Position numbers and translations under genes: made by a program. The notes beneath the pieces are model-generated. The model was not told where the DNA came from, ran no database searches, and worked only from the letters and a program-made list of their open reading frames with translations. Below are positions 25,550-33,929 of a stretch of 64,000 nt of DNA, one piece after another. This stretch comes from Streptomyces sp. RKAG293 (GTDB taxonomy: Bacteria; Actinomycetota; Actinomycetes; Streptomycetales; Streptomycetaceae), in the NCBI RefSeq assembly GCF_023701745.1, contig NZ_JAJOZB010000001.1:2052501-2116500 (forward strand), given 5' to 3'. How positions within the stretch are numbered: the stretch's first letter is position 1; each line of letters starts with the position of its first letter.

Positions 25550-26397
25550 CACAGGCGGGCGGCGTGGATGCCGGTGGTGAGGATCGCCCGGGCGCCGAGC
25601 TCGTACAGCTCGTCCATGATCCGCTGGGCGTCGCGGCTGGGGACCATGGCGCGGACGGCGACCCAGCCCTCGTGGTGCAGCGGCGAGACGGTCGGCGACT
25701 CCAGGCCCGGGGTGAGGGCCACGGCCCGCTCGACCTGCTCCACGCGGATGTCGTAGTCCATCATCACGTAGCGGCGGGCGACCAGGACGCCCTGCAGCCG
25801 GCGCAGGAACTGCGCGACCTTGGGGTCCTCGCCCTCCACGCCGGTGCGCCTGATGACGACCGCCTCGGACTCCATGATCGGCTCGCCGAAGACCGCCAGC
25901 CCCGCGTTGCGCAGCGAGGTACCGGTCTCGACGACGTCCGCGATGACCTGGGCGACGCCCAGCTGGATGGCGGTCTCGACGGCGCCGTCCAGGTGCACGA
26001 CGGAGGCGGCGATGCCGTTGTCGGCGAGGTGCTTCTCGACGACGCCCTCGTAGGAGGTGGCGACCGTCATGCCCCCGAGGTCCTTGACCGACTCCGCCGT
26101 ACCCGGCTCCGCGGCGTAGCGGAACGTGGAGCGGGCGAAGCCGAGCTGGAGGATCTCCTCGGCGTCCGCGCCCGAGTCCAGCAGCAGGTCACGGCCGGTG
26201 ATGCCGATGTCGAGCCGGCCGGAGCTGACGTAGATCGCGATGTCGCGCGGCCGCAGGTAGAAGAACTCCACCTCGTTGTCGCTGTCGACGAGGACGAGCT
26301 CCTTGGACTCCTTGCGCTGCCGGTAGCCGGCCTCATGGAGCATCGCCGACGCAGGCCCGGAGAGTGAACCCTTGTTGGGAACGGCGATGCGCAGCAT
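25549..26397 (-). CDS. hisG: ATP phosphoribosyltransferase, long form
   Basis: First enzyme of histidine synthesis: condenses ATP with PRPP. The 282-residue protein is the long, HisZ-independent form with a C-terminal ACT-like regulatory domain for histidine feedback (about 210-282, GLESPTVSPLHHEGWVAVRAMV). Visible motifs are RIAVPNKGSL at the start, RPRDIAIYVSSGRLDIGITGRD and the PRPP loop ADVVETGTSLRNAGL. It follows hisE by 65 bp. Its placement with hisE in a riboflavin operon is the usual Streptomyces arrangement. Confidence 0.96.
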   Translation of the reverse strand: MLRIAVPNKGSLSGPASAMLHEAGYRQRKESKELVLVDSDNEVEFFYLRPRDIAIYVSSGRLDIGITGRDLLLDSGADAEEILQLGFARSTFRYAAEPGTAESVKDLGGMTVATSYEGVVEKHLADNGIAASVVHLDGAVETAIQLGVAQVIADVVETGTSLRNAGLAVFGEPIMESEAVVIRRTGVEGEDPKVAQFLRRLQGVLVARRYVMMDYDIRVEQVERAVALTPGLESPTVSPLHHEGWVAVRAMVPSRDAQRIMDELYELGARAILTTGIHAARL

Positions 26398-26462
26398 GAG
26401 GGCAGCTTCCTTTGCGGTTCGGGGTGTTCGGGACGCGAGCGGCGGTGCGTGCGGGTGCCGGC

Positions 26463-26735
26463 TCAGAGATGAGCGTAGACGTCGTCCAGGGAGATGCCCC
26501 GGGCGACCATCATCACCTGCAGGTGGTAGAGCAGCTGGGAGATCTCCTCGGCGGTGCGGTCGGCGCCCTCGTACTCGGCGGCCATCCACACCTCGGCGGC
26601 CTCTTCGACCACCTTCTTGCCGATCGCATGCACACCGCTGCCCACCAGCTCGGCGGTGCGGGAGGTACTGGGGTCGCCGGTGGCGGCCTTGTGCTGGAGC
26701 TCGGTGAAGAGCTCCTCGAATGTCTTCTTGGCCAT
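26463..26735 (-). CDS. hisE: Phosphoribosyl-ATP pyrophosphatase
   Basis: Second step of histidine synthesis, hydrolysing phosphoribosyl-ATP to phosphoribosyl-AMP. The 90-residue all-helical protein has the MazG-like metal-binding [14 protein letters not shown] (ExxE) and [13 protein letters not shown] segments. A stand-alone HisE, not fused to HisI. It lies 34 bp after ribH. Confidence 0.95.
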   Translation of the reverse strand: MAKKTFEELFTELQHKAATGDPSTSRTAELVGSGVHAIGKKVVEEAAEVWMAAEYEGADRTAEEISQLLYHLQVMMVARGISLDDVYAHL

Positions 26736-26769
26736 GGTGGCTCACACCCTACGCGGAAGTGCCGGACGC

Positions 26770-27255
26770 TCAGCGCCAGGGTTCGGATACTGAACGCAGG
26801 ATGGTCGCGGTGGCCACCGCGGCGGTGACCGCTTCGTGGCCCTTGTCCTCGTTCGACCCGGGCAGGCCGGCCCGGTCCAGCGCCTGCTCCTCGGTGTCGC
26901 AGGTCAGCACGCCGAAGCCGACGGGCACCCCGGTGTCCACGCTGACCTGGGTGAGGCCGGCGGTGACACCGTGGCTGACGTACTCGAAGTGCGGGGTGCC
27001 ACCGCGGATGATCACGCCGAGGGCGACGATCGCGTCGTAGCCGCGGCCCGCCAGCACCTTGGCGACGACCGGCAGCTCGAAGCTGCCGGGCACCCGCAGG
27101 ACGGTCGGCTCGTCGATGCCCAGCTCGGCCAGGGCGCGCAGCGCGCCCTCGACCAGGCCGTCCATGACCTGGACGTGCCACTGGGCCGCGATCACTGCCA
27201 CGCGCAGGTCACCGCAGTTCTTCACGGTCAGCTCGGGGGCGCCCTTACCGCTCAC
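26770..27255 (-). CDS. ribH: 6,7-dimethyl-8-ribityllumazine synthase
   Basis: Penultimate enzyme of riboflavin synthesis, joining the ArP pyrimidine with dihydroxybutanone phosphate. The 161-residue protein has [31 protein letters not shown], the substrate-binding [14 protein letters not shown] (catalytic His) and [18 protein letters not shown] 27255 is the start. It is separated from ribA by 94 bp that contain a 9-bp tandem repeat, the longest gap within this operon. Confidence 0.96.
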   Translation of the reverse strand: MSGKGAPELTVKNCGDLRVAVIAAQWHVQVMDGLVEGALRALAELGIDEPTVLRVPGSFELPVVAKVLAGRGYDAIVALGVIIRGGTPHFEYVSHGVTAGLTQVSVDTGVPVGFGVLTCDTEEQALDRAGLPGSNEDKGHEAVTAAVATATILRSVSEPWR

Positions 27256-27278
27256 GTCTCTCCTCAGTTCCGGTGCTC

Positions 27279-27324
27279 GTCGTACGGGTCGTACGGGTCG
27301 TACGGGGTGGTGCGGGTCGTACGG
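27279..27324. repeat. 9-bp tandem repeat between ribA and ribH
   Basis: GTCGTACGG occurs at 27279-27287, 27288-27296 and 27297-27305, then a degenerate 10-bp unit, then once more at 27316-27324. It lies in the ribA-ribH spacer; the short core GTAC is self-complementary. Confidence 0.85.
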
Positions 27325-27349
27325 GGTCGTGCTGCTGGTGTTCCGACGG

Positions 27350-28654
27350 CTACTGGTTGCCGCAGGGGCTGGTCACGACCGGGTCGAGCCACGGCAGGTC
27401 GTGGCCCATCCGGTCCCGCTTGGTGCGCAGGTACCGCAGATTGTGCTCCCCCGCCACGACGGCCATCGGCTCGCGGGCGAGGACCTTCAGGCCGTGGCGG
27501 GTGAGCGCGTCGACCTTCTCCGGGTTGTTCGTCAGCAGCCGCACCGACCGCACCCCGAGGTCGGCGAGCATCTGCGCGGCGGCGCCGTAGTCGCGGGCGT
27601 CGGCGGGCAGGCCCAGTTCCAGGTTGGCGTCCAGGGTGTCGCGGCCGCGCTCCTGGAGCTCGTACGCGCGCAGCTTCGACAGCAGGCCGATGCCGCGGCC
27701 CTCGTGGCCCCGCAGATAGACGACGACACCGCGGCCTTCGGAAGCCACCCTTTCGAGCGACGCCTGGAGCTGCGGTCCGCAGTCACAGCGCTGCGAGCCG
27801 AAGACGTCGCCGGTGAGGCATTCGGAGTGCACCCGCACCACGACGTCGTCGCCGTCGGCGAGGGCGCCGTCCGCGTCGAGGTCGCCGGCGATGAGCGCGA
27901 TGTGCTCGATGCCGTCGGTGGTGCTGCGGTAGCCGTACGCCCGGAAGTCGCCGAAGGCGGTGGGCAGCCGGGTCGCGGCCTCGCGGCGCACGGTGGGCTC
28001 GGACGCCCGGCGGTAGGCGATCAGATCCTCTATGGAGATGATCGACAGGCCGTGCTTGCGGGCGAACGGCACCAGCTCGGGGAGCCGGGCCATGGTGCCG
28101 TCCTCACGGGCGATCTCCACGATGGCCGCGGCCGGCCGCAGTCCCGCCAGCCGCGCCAGGTCGACACCGGCCTCGGTGTGGCCGTTGCGGACCAGGACGC
28201 CGCCCGCGCGGGCGCGCAGCGGGAAGACATGGCCGGGGCGTACGAAGTCGCCCGCGACGGAGGTGGGGTCGGCGAGCATCCGGATGGTCGTGGCCCGGTC
28301 GGCGGCGGAGATGCCGGTGGTCACGCCGTGCGCGGCGCTCGCGTCGACCGAGACGGTGAACGCGGTCTTCATCGACTCGGTGTTGGCCTCGACCATCTGC
28401 GGCAGTTCCAGCCGGTCGAGCTCCGGGACCTCCATCGGCACGCAGATCAGCCCGCGGCACTCGCTCATCATGAAGGCGACCAGCTCAGGGGTGGCCTTCT
28501 CGGCGGCGATGATGAGATCGCCCTCGTTCTCACGGTCCTCGTCGTCGACGACGACGACGGGACGGCCGGCGGCGATGTCGGCGATGGCCCGTTCGACCGG
28601 GTCGAGCGCGAGATCACCGTCGTGGTCGGCGTACCAACTCTGCAGCGCGGTCAT
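27350..28654 (-). CDS. ribA: Bifunctional DHBP synthase / GTP cyclohydrolase II
   Basis: Supplies both precursors of riboflavin: dihydroxybutanone phosphate from ribulose 5-phosphate and the pyrimidine from GTP. The 434-residue protein has the RibB half (to about 210) with the acidic loop [12 protein letters not shown] and [11 protein letters not shown], and the RibA half with zinc cysteines in [20 protein letters not shown] and the GTP-binding [11 protein letters not shown]. Its ATG overlaps the ribM stop by 4 nt. Part of the FMN-riboswitch operon. Confidence 0.96.
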   Translation of the reverse strand: MTALQSWYADHDGDLALDPVERAIADIAAGRPVVVVDDEDRENEGDLIIAAEKATPELVAFMMSECRGLICVPMEVPELDRLELPQMVEANTESMKTAFTVSVDASAAHGVTTGISAADRATTIRMLADPTSVAGDFVRPGHVFPLRARAGGVLVRNGHTEAGVDLARLAGLRPAAAIVEIAREDGTMARLPELVPFARKHGLSIISIEDLIAYRRASEPTVRREAATRLPTAFGDFRAYGYRSTTDGIEHIALIAGDLDADGALADGDDVVVRVHSECLTGDVFGSQRCDCGPQLQASLERVASEGRGVVVYLRGHEGRGIGLLSKLRAYELQERGRDTLDANLELGLPADARDYGAAAQMLADLGVRSVRLLTNNPEKVDALTRHGLKVLAREPMAVVAGEHNLRYLRTKRDRMGHDLPWLDPVVTSPCGNQ

Positions 28655-29307
28655 GCTGTGGCTCCATCCGGGACGGTCCCGCTCGGCGCCCTGTCCGTCC
28701 GGGTCTGCAGCCACCAGGCGCGCAGACCGAGGACGACCAGGACGAAGTAGATGACATAGACCAGGCCCGAGAAGGCCAGCCCGTTGTTGAAGGCGAGGGG
28801 GACGCCGACCACGTCGACGGCGAGCCACGCGAACCAGAACTCCACCCAGCCGCGGGCCTGGGCGACCATGGCGGTCAGCGTGCCGACGAAGATGTACGCG
28901 TCGGGCCACGGGTCCCAGGACAGCTTCGGGTAGGCGGTGAAGAGCAGTGCCAGGGCGACGGTGCCCGCGGCGGTGCCGGCCACCAGCCAGGCCCGCTCGG
29001 TCCAGGTGGCGAACCGGATGGCCAGCCGGCCCTTCGTGGCGCCGCCGCGCCGCCACTGCGCCCAGCCCCACACCGCGACGGTGACGACCACGATCTGCTT
29101 GCCGATGCCGCCGCTGAGGTGCGCGGAGGCGTAGGCGGCGACCAGCACGAGGCCGGAGAGCAGCTGTACCGGCCAGGTCAGCATCGAACGCCGCCAGCCG
29201 AGCGCCAGGGCGCCCAGGCCGAGCAGGTTCCCCGCCATGTCCGACCAGAGGATGTGCTGGTCGAACGCGGTGAACGCCTCGCTGTTGAGCCAGTCGAGCG
29301 CACTCAT
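28651..29307 (-). CDS. ribM: PnuC-type riboflavin transporter
   Basis: Membrane protein of the PnuC/PnuX family. In Streptomyces and Corynebacterium the version inside riboflavin operons (RibM/PnuX) moves riboflavin and analogues such as roseoflavin rather than nicotinamide riboside; the operon position is why I prefer that role. The 218-residue protein has about seven hydrophobic segments with the aromatic-rich family motifs [19 protein letters not shown] and [20 protein letters not shown]. Both ends overlap neighbours by ATGA. Confidence 0.85.
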   Translation of the reverse strand: MSALDWLNSEAFTAFDQHILWSDMAGNLLGLGALALGWRRSMLTWPVQLLSGLVLVAAYASAHLSGGIGKQIVVVTVAVWGWAQWRRGGATKGRLAIRFATWTERAWLVAGTAAGTVALALLFTAYPKLSWDPWPDAYIFVGTLTAMVAQARGWVEFWFAWLAVDVVGVPLAFNNGLAFSGLVYVIYFVLVVLGLRAWWLQTRTDRAPSGTVPDGATA

Positions 29308-29912
29308 GGCGTGGCCTCCGTCCGGTTCGCACCGAGCAGCCGCTCGACGTACTTGGCGAGTACGTCCACCTCGAGGTTGACCGGGTCGCCGGGCTGCTTG
29401 AAGCCGAGCGTGGTGAGCGCGAGGGTGGTCGGGATGAGGCTGATGGTGAAGTAGTCGGGGCCCGCGTCGACCACGGTGAGGCTGATGCCGTCGACGGTGA
29501 TCGAGCCCTTCTCGACGACGTAGCGGGTCAGCTCGGCGGGCAGCGAGACCTTGACGATCTCCCAGTGCTCGGCGGGCTTGCGCTCGACGATGGTGCCGGT
29601 GCCGTCCACATGGCCCTGGACGAGGTGGCCGCCGAGCCGGCCGCCGAGCGCCATCGGGCGCTCCAGGTTGACGCGGGAGCCGGCGGCGAGCGCGCCGAGG
29701 CTGGAGCGGCTGAGGGTCTCGGCCATCACGTCGGCGGTGAACTCGCCGTCCCCGAAGTCCACGACGGTGAGACAGACGCCGTTGACGGCGATCGAGTCGC
29801 CGTGCTTGGCGCCTTCGGTGACGACAGGGCCGCGCACCCGGAAGCGGGACGCGTCGCCCAGCTCCTCGACTGCGGTGATCTCGCCCAGTTCTTCGACGAT
29901 TCCGGTGAACAC
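29304..29912 (-). CDS. ribE: Riboflavin synthase alpha chain
   Basis: Last step of riboflavin synthesis: dismutation of two lumazines. The 202-residue protein has the invariant N-terminus [10 protein letters not shown] and two internally repeated lumazine-binding barrels, each with a [13 protein letters not shown] / [13 protein letters not shown] strand and a [17 protein letters not shown] loop. GTG 29912 is immediately adjacent to the ribD stop, indicating coupling. Confidence 0.96.
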   Translation of the reverse strand: MFTGIVEELGEITAVEELGDASRFRVRGPVVTEGAKHGDSIAVNGVCLTVVDFGDGEFTADVMAETLSRSSLGALAAGSRVNLERPMALGGRLGGHLVQGHVDGTGTIVERKPAEHWEIVKVSLPAELTRYVVEKGSITVDGISLTVVDAGPDYFTISLIPTTLALTTLGFKQPGDPVNLEVDVLAKYVERLLGANRTEATP

Positions 29913-31031
29913 TCAGTTCTCCTCGGCGTGGGGATAAGCGGTGATGCGGAGGTCGGGACCGATGCGTACCGTCTCGGTCACATCGAGCCGCAACGCCTGC
30001 GTGATGGTGGTGATTCCGGCGTCGGCCAGCGCGGCGGGTCCGGCGCCGAGCAGGACGGGTGCGAGATAGCCGACGACCTTGTCGACGGCGCCCGCGGCCA
30101 CGAAGGCGCCGGCCAGGGTGGGGCCGCCCTCCAGGAGCACGGAGCGGACCCCGCGCTCGTACAGGGCGGTGAGCAGGGCGGGGATGTCCAGTCCTGGGCC
30201 GGCGGCCGCGCGGGGCAGCCGGACGGTCTCGGCGAGGCCGTCCAGGTGCGCGGTTCCGGTGTCCTGGGCGACCGCGATCAGGGTGGGCGCGGCGTCGTCG
30301 AGCACTCTGGCGCCGGGTTTGACGGTGGCGGCGGTGTCGACGACGACCCGCAGCGGCTGGGTGGCGCCGTCCCGGCCGCGCACCGCGAGGTGCGGGTCGT
30401 CGGCGCGCAGGGTGCCGGAGCCGGCGACGACGGCGTCGGCCTCGGCGCGCAGCCGGTGGACGTCGGCGCGGGACTCCGCGGAGGTGATCCAGCGGCTGGT
30501 GCCGTCGGCGGCGGCGATCCGGCCGTCGAGGGTGCTCGCGTACTTCCACAGCACGAACGGGCGGCGGCGGGCGAGGGTGGTCAGCCACACCTCGTTGCCG
30601 CGGGCGGCCTCGGCGGCGAGCAGTCCGCCCTCGACGTCGACCCCGGCGGCGCGCAGGGTCGCGGCGCCGCCCGTGGCGTCGGGGTTCGGGTCGGCGACCG
30701 CGTAGACGACACGCGCGATGCCGGCCTCGATGAGGGCCTGGGAGCAGGGGCCGGTCCGGCCGGTGTGGTCGCAGGGTTCGAGGGTGACCAGCGCGGTGCC
30801 GCCGCGGGCCGACTCGCCCGCCGCGCGCAGCGCGTGGACCTCGGCGTGCGGGCCGCCGGCCCGCTGGTGCCAGCCCTCACCGACGGTGCGGCCCGCGGCG
30901 TCCAGGACGACGCAGCCGACGACGGGGTTGGGGCTGGTGGAGCCGAGCCCGCGGGCGGCGAGCTCGATGGCTCGGCGCATTGCCGCGATGTGGGCCGGAA
31001 CTGCTGGGGCCACCGGGTCCTCCTGCCTCAT
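29913..31031 (-). CDS. ribD: Bifunctional riboflavin deaminase/reductase
   Basis: Deaminates then reduces the pyrimidine intermediate of riboflavin synthesis. The 372-residue protein has the cytidine-deaminase-like zinc site HAEVHAL and EPCDHTGRTGPC (about residues 60-95) and a dihydrofolate-reductase-like NADPH domain (from about 150) with KYASTLDGRIA and LLEGGPTLAGAFV. ATG 31031 is the first gene after the FMN riboswitch. Confidence 0.95.
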   Translation of the reverse strand: MRQEDPVAPAVPAHIAAMRRAIELAARGLGSTSPNPVVGCVVLDAAGRTVGEGWHQRAGGPHAEVHALRAAGESARGGTALVTLEPCDHTGRTGPCSQALIEAGIARVVYAVADPNPDATGGAATLRAAGVDVEGGLLAAEAARGNEVWLTTLARRRPFVLWKYASTLDGRIAAADGTSRWITSAESRADVHRLRAEADAVVAGSGTLRADDPHLAVRGRDGATQPLRVVVDTAATVKPGARVLDDAAPTLIAVAQDTGTAHLDGLAETVRLPRAAAGPGLDIPALLTALYERGVRSVLLEGGPTLAGAFVAAGAVDKVVGYLAPVLLGAGPAALADAGITTITQALRLDVTETVRIGPDLRITAYPHAEEN

Positions 31032-31154
31032 AGGGCACGGACTCCGGGGCTGTCACGAAGGACAGGAAGCGGACGATGCACCAGGAGACGCCGAGGCCGG
31101 TAAACGGTTCGCCCGAAGGACGAGCCGACAGCAGCGGCGCACCGGTGATAGCCC

Positions 31155-31284
31155 GCCGCGCACTGCCTCCCATCCGGACTTTCACCGTCGGTCCAGGAGT
31201 TTCACCTGGTCAACCGCCCGCTGGCTGCGGACGGGTCGCGGACTGTAACCGCCGGTTCGGAATTACACCGACCCCGGAGTGCGC
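31155..31284 (-). promoter_or_regulatory. FMN riboswitch (RFN element)
   Basis: On the minus strand the conserved RFN segments appear in order: GGGGTCGGTGTAATTCC, ACCGGCGGTTACAGTCC, CGACCC, TGAAACTCC, GACCGACGGTGAAAGTCC and GGATGGGAGGCAGTGC, closed by the terminal GCAC/GTGC helix. It lies 124 nt upstream of ribD and should shut the operon down when FMN is plentiful. The expression platform was not resolved; no T-run follows, so control of translation is more likely than termination. Confidence 0.97.
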
Positions 31285-31418
31285 AAACGTCACTGATACG
31301 TCTCTCAGTCTGCCACGTCCGATCACAGCACCGGTAGAGAGGCGACTGTGCTCTGACTCACGAGAGGGTCCGGAATACAGTCCGGGAGGGGGTTCCACGG
31401 GGGCAACCGGGGTGCGGG

Positions 31419-32642
31419 TCACGGTGCGGGGACGAACAGGTCCTCCTGGGCGGCGTCCATGGCGGAGAGCACGGCGCCGCGCAGCACCGCGCTGCCGGTG
31501 ACCGTGCCGGCCCGTACGTCGGTGCTCAGCGGCGACATCAGCGGGAGCCGCTCCGCGACCCTCCCGGCCAGCGCGTCGCCGCCCGCCCGGCCGATCTCTC
31601 CGGCCAGCACCACGCAGCCGGGGTCGAGCACCGCGCAGACCGCCGCGGTGCCGATCGAGATCCGGTCGGCGAGCTCGTCCAGGAACACTGCGTTCCGCTC
31701 CCCCGGCCCGGGTCCGCGGGCCCAGCGGACGGCGGCCTCGGCCGTGTCGACGCCGTCGCCCGGGTCGGGGAAGCCGTGCCGGCGCGCGAGCGCGCAGACC
31801 GCGGCGGAGCCGGCCAGTGAGTGGAAGCCGCCCTCGCAGTCGGTGACGGACGGCAGCCGCGAGGTGCCGGGCACCGGCAGGAAGCCGATCTCGCCGGTAC
31901 CGCCCGAGGCGCCGCGCCGCAGCTGTCCGTCGAGGACGACGGCCGCCCCGACTCCCGCGCCGAGCCACAGCAGGACGAAGGTGTGCTGGCCGAGGGCCGC
32001 GCCGACGCGCTGTTCCGCGATCGCGGCCAGGTTGCACTCGTTCTCCAGCAGGACCGGGATGCCGAGCCGGCCGCGTACCTCGGTGACCAGGTCGCCGTGC
32101 CAGGCGGGCAGCGCGCCGGTGGCGCGGAGCTGGCCGGTGGCGGGGTCGACGAGGCCGGGCGCCCCGAAGGCGACGGTGTGCAGCGCTGCCGCGCCCGCCT
32201 CGCGGGCGGTCCGTTCCAGCAGTGCGGTGCCGCGCCGTGTCACCTCCCGCGGGTCGTCGGTCGGGCCGACGGGCATGGCCGCGGTGCCGACGGTGCGGCC
32301 GAGCAGATCGGCGACGGTGATGCCGATGCTGTAGGTGCGGATGTCCACTCCGGCGATGTACGCGCGGTCGGCGACGATCGCGTAGAGCCGGGCGTTGGGA
32401 CCGCGGCGGTCGTCCCCCGACGTGCCCACGACCTCGATCAGCCCGGCGTCCTGGAGCCGCTCGACCAGGTCCGCGACGCTGGGCCGGGACAGCCCGGTGA
32501 GGTTCTTCAACTGGGCGGCGGTCAGCGGCCCCTCGCTCTGCAGCAGCCCCAGCGCCAGCCGGTCGTTGATGACACGGGCCGTGCGCGGCGAGGCGGTGGG
32601 GCCGGGGAGCACGGGGCCGGTGTGCGCGCGGGTGGCGGTCAT
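31419..32642 (-). CDS. ROK family transcriptional regulator
   Basis: Sugar-responsive repressor of the ROK family. The 407-residue protein has an N-terminal winged helix (TAAQLKNLTGLSRPSVADLVERLQDAGLIEVV, about 40-72), a kinase-like fold with DIRTYSIGITVADLLG, and the ROK marks VLLENECNLAAIAEQ and GEIGFLPVPG. The zinc consensus CxCGxxGC is not present: the site reads DCEGGFHSLAG, as in many ROK repressors of Streptomyces. Divergent from an MFS exporter, with a palindrome between them. Confidence 0.9.
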   Translation of the reverse strand: MTATRAHTGPVLPGPTASPRTARVINDRLALGLLQSEGPLTAAQLKNLTGLSRPSVADLVERLQDAGLIEVVGTSGDDRRGPNARLYAIVADRAYIAGVDIRTYSIGITVADLLGRTVGTAAMPVGPTDDPREVTRRGTALLERTAREAGAAALHTVAFGAPGLVDPATGQLRATGALPAWHGDLVTEVRGRLGIPVLLENECNLAAIAEQRVGAALGQHTFVLLWLGAGVGAAVVLDGQLRRGASGGTGEIGFLPVPGTSRLPSVTDCEGGFHSLAGSAAVCALARRHGFPDPGDGVDTAEAAVRWARGPGPGERNAVFLDELADRISIGTAAVCAVLDPGCVVLAGEIGRAGGDALAGRVAERLPLMSPLSTDVRAGTVTGSAVLRGAVLSAMDAAQEDLFVPAP

Positions 32643-32694
32643 GCCGGGATCCTTCCAGACACGGGCCGTGGAACAGGCATCCGAAAAGCCATTT

Positions 32695-32717
32695 CTATCA
32701 GGCAGGCTCCCTGATAG
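32695..32717. promoter_or_regulatory. Candidate ROK operator
   Basis: Perfect inverted repeat CTATCAGG (32695-32702) and CCTGATAG (32710-32717) with a 7-bp spacer, in the 85-bp gap between the divergent ROK and MFS genes and 10 bp before the MFS start. Position and symmetry fit the binding site of the adjacent regulator; this is inferred. Confidence 0.6.
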
Positions 32718-32727
32718 TTTACGCGCC

Positions 32728-33921
32728 ATGACAAGTGCAGTGACGCGGAAGGCCGAACCGGGGCTCCGCCGGGCCCACATAGCCATCGCGACGGTGTTCG
32801 CCGTGCACGGCTCCGTCACCGGCAACTTCGCCACCCGGATTCCCTGGATCAAGGACCAACTGGACCTCAGCGCCGGCCAGCTCGGCCTGGCGCTGGTCTT
32901 CCCGGCCGTCGGCGCGTCGCTGGCGATGCCGCTGGCCGGACGGATCATGCACCGGTTCGGCTCCCGGGCGGCGCTGCGCGGCCTGTTGGCCCTGTGGTGC
33001 GCGGCGCTGGCGCTGCCCGCCGCGGCCCCCGGGCTGGTCTGGCTCTGCGGCCTGCTCTTCGTCTACGGCGCCACGTCCGGCATGGCCGACGTGGCGATGA
33101 ACGCGCTGGGCGTCGACGTCGAACAGCGCAAGGGAAAGTCGATCATGTCGGGGCTGCACGGCATGTGGAGCGCCGGCACCCTGGCCGGCTCGGCGATCGG
33201 CGTGGCCGCCGCACACGGCGGCGTCGACGCCCGGCTGCATCTGGCGGTCATGGCCGTGGTGCTGGTACCGCTCGGCTACGTCGCCTGCGCCGGCGCACCC
33301 GACATCCACCCGGAGCTGGAGGCGGAGGCGCCGCCGCGGTTCGCCCTGCCGCCGCGCTCCGCCCTGGTCATCGGGGCGATCGGCTTCTGCGCGGTCTTCG
33401 CGGAGGGCGCGAGCATGGACTGGTGCGCGGTCTACCTCCGCGATGTCACCGGCGCCTCGGCCGGTGTCGCCGCGGCCAGTTACACGGCCTTCGCCTGCAC
33501 CATGGCCGCGACCCGGCTCGCCGGGGACGCGGTGGTCCGGCGGCTCGGCCCGGTGCGGACGGTGCGGGCCGGCGGTCTGCTCGCCGTCGTGGGCGGGCTG
33601 TTGGTGGTCGCGGCCGACGCGCAGCCGCTGGCCATCACCGGCTTCGCGCTGCTCGGCGTGGGCATCGCGGTGGTCGTACCGCTCTGCTTCGCCGCGGCCG
33701 GGCACGCCGGCCCGGTGCCCAGCCAGGCCATCGCCGGTGTCGCGACCGTGACGTACACCTCGGGGCTGGTGGCCCCGGCCGCCATCGGGGTCATCGCCAA
33801 CGCCAGTTCCCTGACGGCGTCGTTCGGCCTCGTGACGCTGCTCGCGGCGGGACTCGTGGTGGGCGCGGGGGTGCTGCGCCCGGCCGCCGGACGGGCCGTC
33901 GCCGCCCCGTCCGGCGGATGA
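32728..33921 (+). CDS. MFS transporter
   Basis: Twelve-helix major-facilitator exporter or sugar permease. The 397-residue protein has about 12 hydrophobic segments; visible marks include NFATRIPWIKDQLDLSAGQLG in the first loop, GRIMHRFGSRAALRG (MFS motif A, loop 2-3) and SGLHGMWSAGTLAGSAIG. This is the ynfM/YbjJ-like subgroup often paired with ROK regulators. The ROK neighbour suggests a carbohydrate-related substrate (inference). It ends 8 bp from the convergent lyase gene. Confidence 0.9.
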   Translation: MTSAVTRKAEPGLRRAHIAIATVFAVHGSVTGNFATRIPWIKDQLDLSAGQLGLALVFPAVGASLAMPLAGRIMHRFGSRAALRGLLALWCAALALPAAAPGLVWLCGLLFVYGATSGMADVAMNALGVDVEQRKGKSIMSGLHGMWSAGTLAGSAIGVAAAHGGVDARLHLAVMAVVLVPLGYVACAGAPDIHPELEAEAPPRFALPPRSALVIGAIGFCAVFAEGASMDWCAVYLRDVTGASAGVAAASYTAFACTMAATRLAGDAVVRRLGPVRTVRAGGLLAVVGGLLVVAADAQPLAITGFALLGVGIAVVVPLCFAAAGHAGPVPSQAIAGVATVTYTSGLVAPAAIGVIANASSLTASFGLVTLLAAGLVVGAGVLRPAAGRAVAAPSGG

Positions 33922-33929
33922 GCGGGGGC

